Positions 62,131 to 64,000 of a stretch of 64,000 nt of DNA are shown here, piece after piece. The number at the start of each line of letters is the position of its first letter. Position 1 is the first letter of the stretch. The position numbers were made by a program, and so were the translations under genes. This DNA comes from Cyrtodaria siliqua (Eukaryota > Mollusca > Bivalvia > Adapedonta > Hiatellidae), in assembly GCA_037043455.1 (NCBI GenBank), contig JAWPHD010011182.1:22291-86290 (forward strand), given 5' to 3'. A model generated the notes under the pieces. That model had not been told where the DNA came from. It saw nothing but the letters and a program-made list of their open reading frames with translations, and made no database searches.

Positions 62131-62540
62131 AATTAACAAAAAGCAATATTGTTTTATGATGTTTGTTTGTCTTTCCTTCTTCAAGAACATGTAGTGGACG
62201 ATACTTAATCAACTATGATTTACTGTTAATCCCATTTTCCACCAAAATAGACTCGAACACAAAATATCAATAAAAAACATTCTAGCAATGTATGTTTGTA
62301 TTGACATGCTGGAACCTGAATAAAGACCGTCTTACAAACTCACTGCTTAAACGTTTATCAGGTGAACGCCCAGTAGTTTAAAAGTAGCATAATTAATGTG
62401 AACCTATTTTATGTGCGAGGCAGACCACATGTTAACTAGAAACTCACCTTTTATGCATGTTGATCATGGTTGATATCGACCATTTGTTCAAATCAATGCC
62501 ATTCAAGATTTAGCACTTTATGCCGTCCGACCGACAGCGG
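62131..62540. other. 3' UTR and downstream flank
   Basis: AT-rich. Apart from the polyadenylation signals nothing is recognisable. Confidence 0.4.
62269..62324 (+). terminator. Polyadenylation signals of the LU-EGF-FReD gene
   Basis: AATAAA hexamers occur at 62269-62274 and 62319-62324, 139 and 189 bases after the stop codon, in otherwise plain AT-rich sequence. Either could direct 3' end formation. Assigned by position and motif only. Confidence 0.5.
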
Positions 62541-62620
62541 CGATGGCGTGATAAAATGTTTGCCTCGCCTGAGGGAGACCATGGGTTTAATCCCCGGTCA
62601 GGTCATACCAAAGAAGTTAG
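62540..62620 (+). repeat. tRNA-like sequence, probable SINE head
   Basis: gcggcgatggcgtgataaaa (A-box-like) and ccatgggtttaatccccggt (B-box-like). Stems are imperfect. Confidence 0.35.
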
Positions 62621-63278
62621 TAGTGATAGTAGCCCCATTGCTTGACGCTCAGCGCATAAAGAAGTGATATGATTACGATGTCTGGGTCATGTCCTGTGTC
62701 TCCGATGTGTGGCAGTGCAATTGAACAATTACAACATAATTAAACTTGAGCATAGAGCTCATTGACATAAGTAGACATCGTCACGAATAAATGAAATATT
62801 TTAAAGGCGACGGTAACACCCTCACCCTCGTTTTCGTCCGTCTGAAGATTTTGCATGCGCAACTCCTACAGTTTCCAACTGATTCAAACGAAACTTTACA
62901 TGCTAATTAGTTGTTATCGTTACTGCTTTTGATCAAATGAGTATTACATGAGTCATGACATTTTCTTCTTTGTTTTTATTGTCTTACATATTGTGTATTT
63001 GTAATTCCCCTTACACTTCCAACCAATGCAAACGAAACGTTACATGATGTTATGCCAAGGTACACATATCTTTCGCCTCTACGCTGCCCTCTCTGACTTG
63101 ATGCAATGAACCGACATATTGTGGACCCTATGATGACCTATGATCCTATGATGACCCTATGGCCCTATGATAAATGCTGAAAAGGATGGTAACGTTCAAT
63201 ATTCGCTTAAATACTACTTTCCCTGCTGTTTTGTATCTACTTTTGGTTTTACGATCAAGTGAGTTTTACCCAAGTTAT

Positions 63279-63560
63279 CATTACGTGGTCCCGCCTTAAT
63301 TCCATTAAGCTATTTGAAAGCTTATATTAGCAGGAATTTATAACGGATATTTCGACAATAAAACACGTTTAAAAAGATTTTTTACTGAAAAAAAGTGCGA
63401 TAACCTGTTTAAAATTACCTATTAAATGTTTTAATTTTACAATATGCAAACTTTTGTAAGTTGAAATTACGGTTTATTTCATACCCCAGCCAACCCCATT
63501 TTGGCTTCAGGGAAAAGGGGTTGGATGGGGTATGAAAGTTAATACTCGGACCACGTAATG
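63279..63560 (+). mobile_element. MITE family 1, copy 3
   Basis: Inverted ends cattacgtggtcccgcctt and tactcggaccacgtaatg, interior as in 1031-1314 and 44014-44278. Confidence 0.8.
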
Positions 63561-63689
63561 TTTAATTTTTGTTTGTTATATTGTGTTTTTGTATATGTGT
63601 GCATGTTCTTTTCCTTATTTCTGCTGTTTCATTTTATTGAATCTGTTTTGTTTGTATGGTGTTTTACATAATTTTCAATACTTGTAAGG

Positions 63690-64000
63690 TTATATATGAC
63701 GGTCGATTTGTTGTGGTGGAGGCAGACCACCCACTTTTCCAGGGAATAACCAGTACTGTACACCTCCGCCATCCGCAAGAATCGACACTTCCTCACTTAA
63801 ATGTCGAGCTCAGATCTAAAAGTTGAATAGGAAATGCATCAATTCAAGGACCACAGTAAACCAAAATCACGCACAGAAACAAACAACAAGTTTAAAGATG
63901 ACAGACAGGCAAGACACGACATCACAAACAGAAAAAGGTTGACAATAGGGATACCGCCTTGGAACAGTCAGTGGCAAACAGGGGTGCTGGGGGTTTAAAC
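63690..64000. repeat. Reverse SINE-like S fragment followed by family D fragment
   Basis: 63690-63815 is the reverse complement of the family S tail (ttgtggtggaggcagaccac...gaatcgacacttcctcac...tgtcgagctc). 63820-64000 is a forward family D copy cut by the window edge. Confidence 0.75.

Overview
This is eukaryotic, AT-rich, intron- and repeat-dominated genomic DNA. Exons of about 50-250 bp with GT-AG borders are scattered over 47 kb. Tandem minisatellites, tRNA-headed SINE-like repeats and MITEs fill the rest. Together with a secreted LU/EGF/fibrinogen-domain protein, this suggests a lophotrochozoan and most likely a bivalve mollusc. That taxonomic call is inference; no species marker is visible.

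One protein-coding gene can be reconstructed by hand, on the plus strand, from an ATG at 15047 to a TGA at 62130, with AATAAA signals at 62269 and 62319. It has 28 predicted coding exons whose reading phases all fit, with one defect described below. In order: a signal peptide (15047-15062 and 18427-18474); two tandem Ly6/uPAR (LU, three-finger) domains of three exons each (21351-23392 and 25502-28525); an unrecognised four-cysteine exon ending in a Thr-rich tail (about 29244-29492); four copies of a cassette of Thr-rich linker, EGF-A, EGF-B and EGF-C (29675-52757), where the first cassette's linker is the tail of the four-cysteine exon; and a four-exon fibrinogen-related domain, FReD (54454-62130). 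The predicted product is about 1,007 residues, secreted and cysteine-rich, ending in a lectin-like domain. I know of no described family with LU + EGF + FReD in one chain; the closest relatives in concept are the molluscan FREP-type chimeras, which join other N-terminal domains to a FReD. The role is inferred to be extracellular recognition or adhesion.

The defect is EGF-C1 (32219-32334). It carries two extra bases relative to its three paralogues, so including it puts a stop codon in the next exon. The exon is symmetrical (phase 1-1), so skipping it restores the frame.

A second theme is that exon edges with their splice sites have been tandemly duplicated into the adjoining intron at several places: the donor of LU2b, the whole LU2c exon, the donor of linker 4, the end of EGF-C3, and the acceptor plus start of the last exon. 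The last of these grew into a 2.3 kb, 56-bp-unit minisatellite. Introns also hold a 29-bp array (18.6-20.5 kb), a 76-bp array (46.0-48.3 kb) and a 23-bp array (27.0-27.3 kb).

The 15 kb upstream of the gene contains no gene I can support: microsatellites, a 23-bp array, a nested pair of DNA transposons, a TA-flanked MITE and a (GAT)n tract encoding a long Asp-rich frame. The 1.7 kb downstream is repeats.
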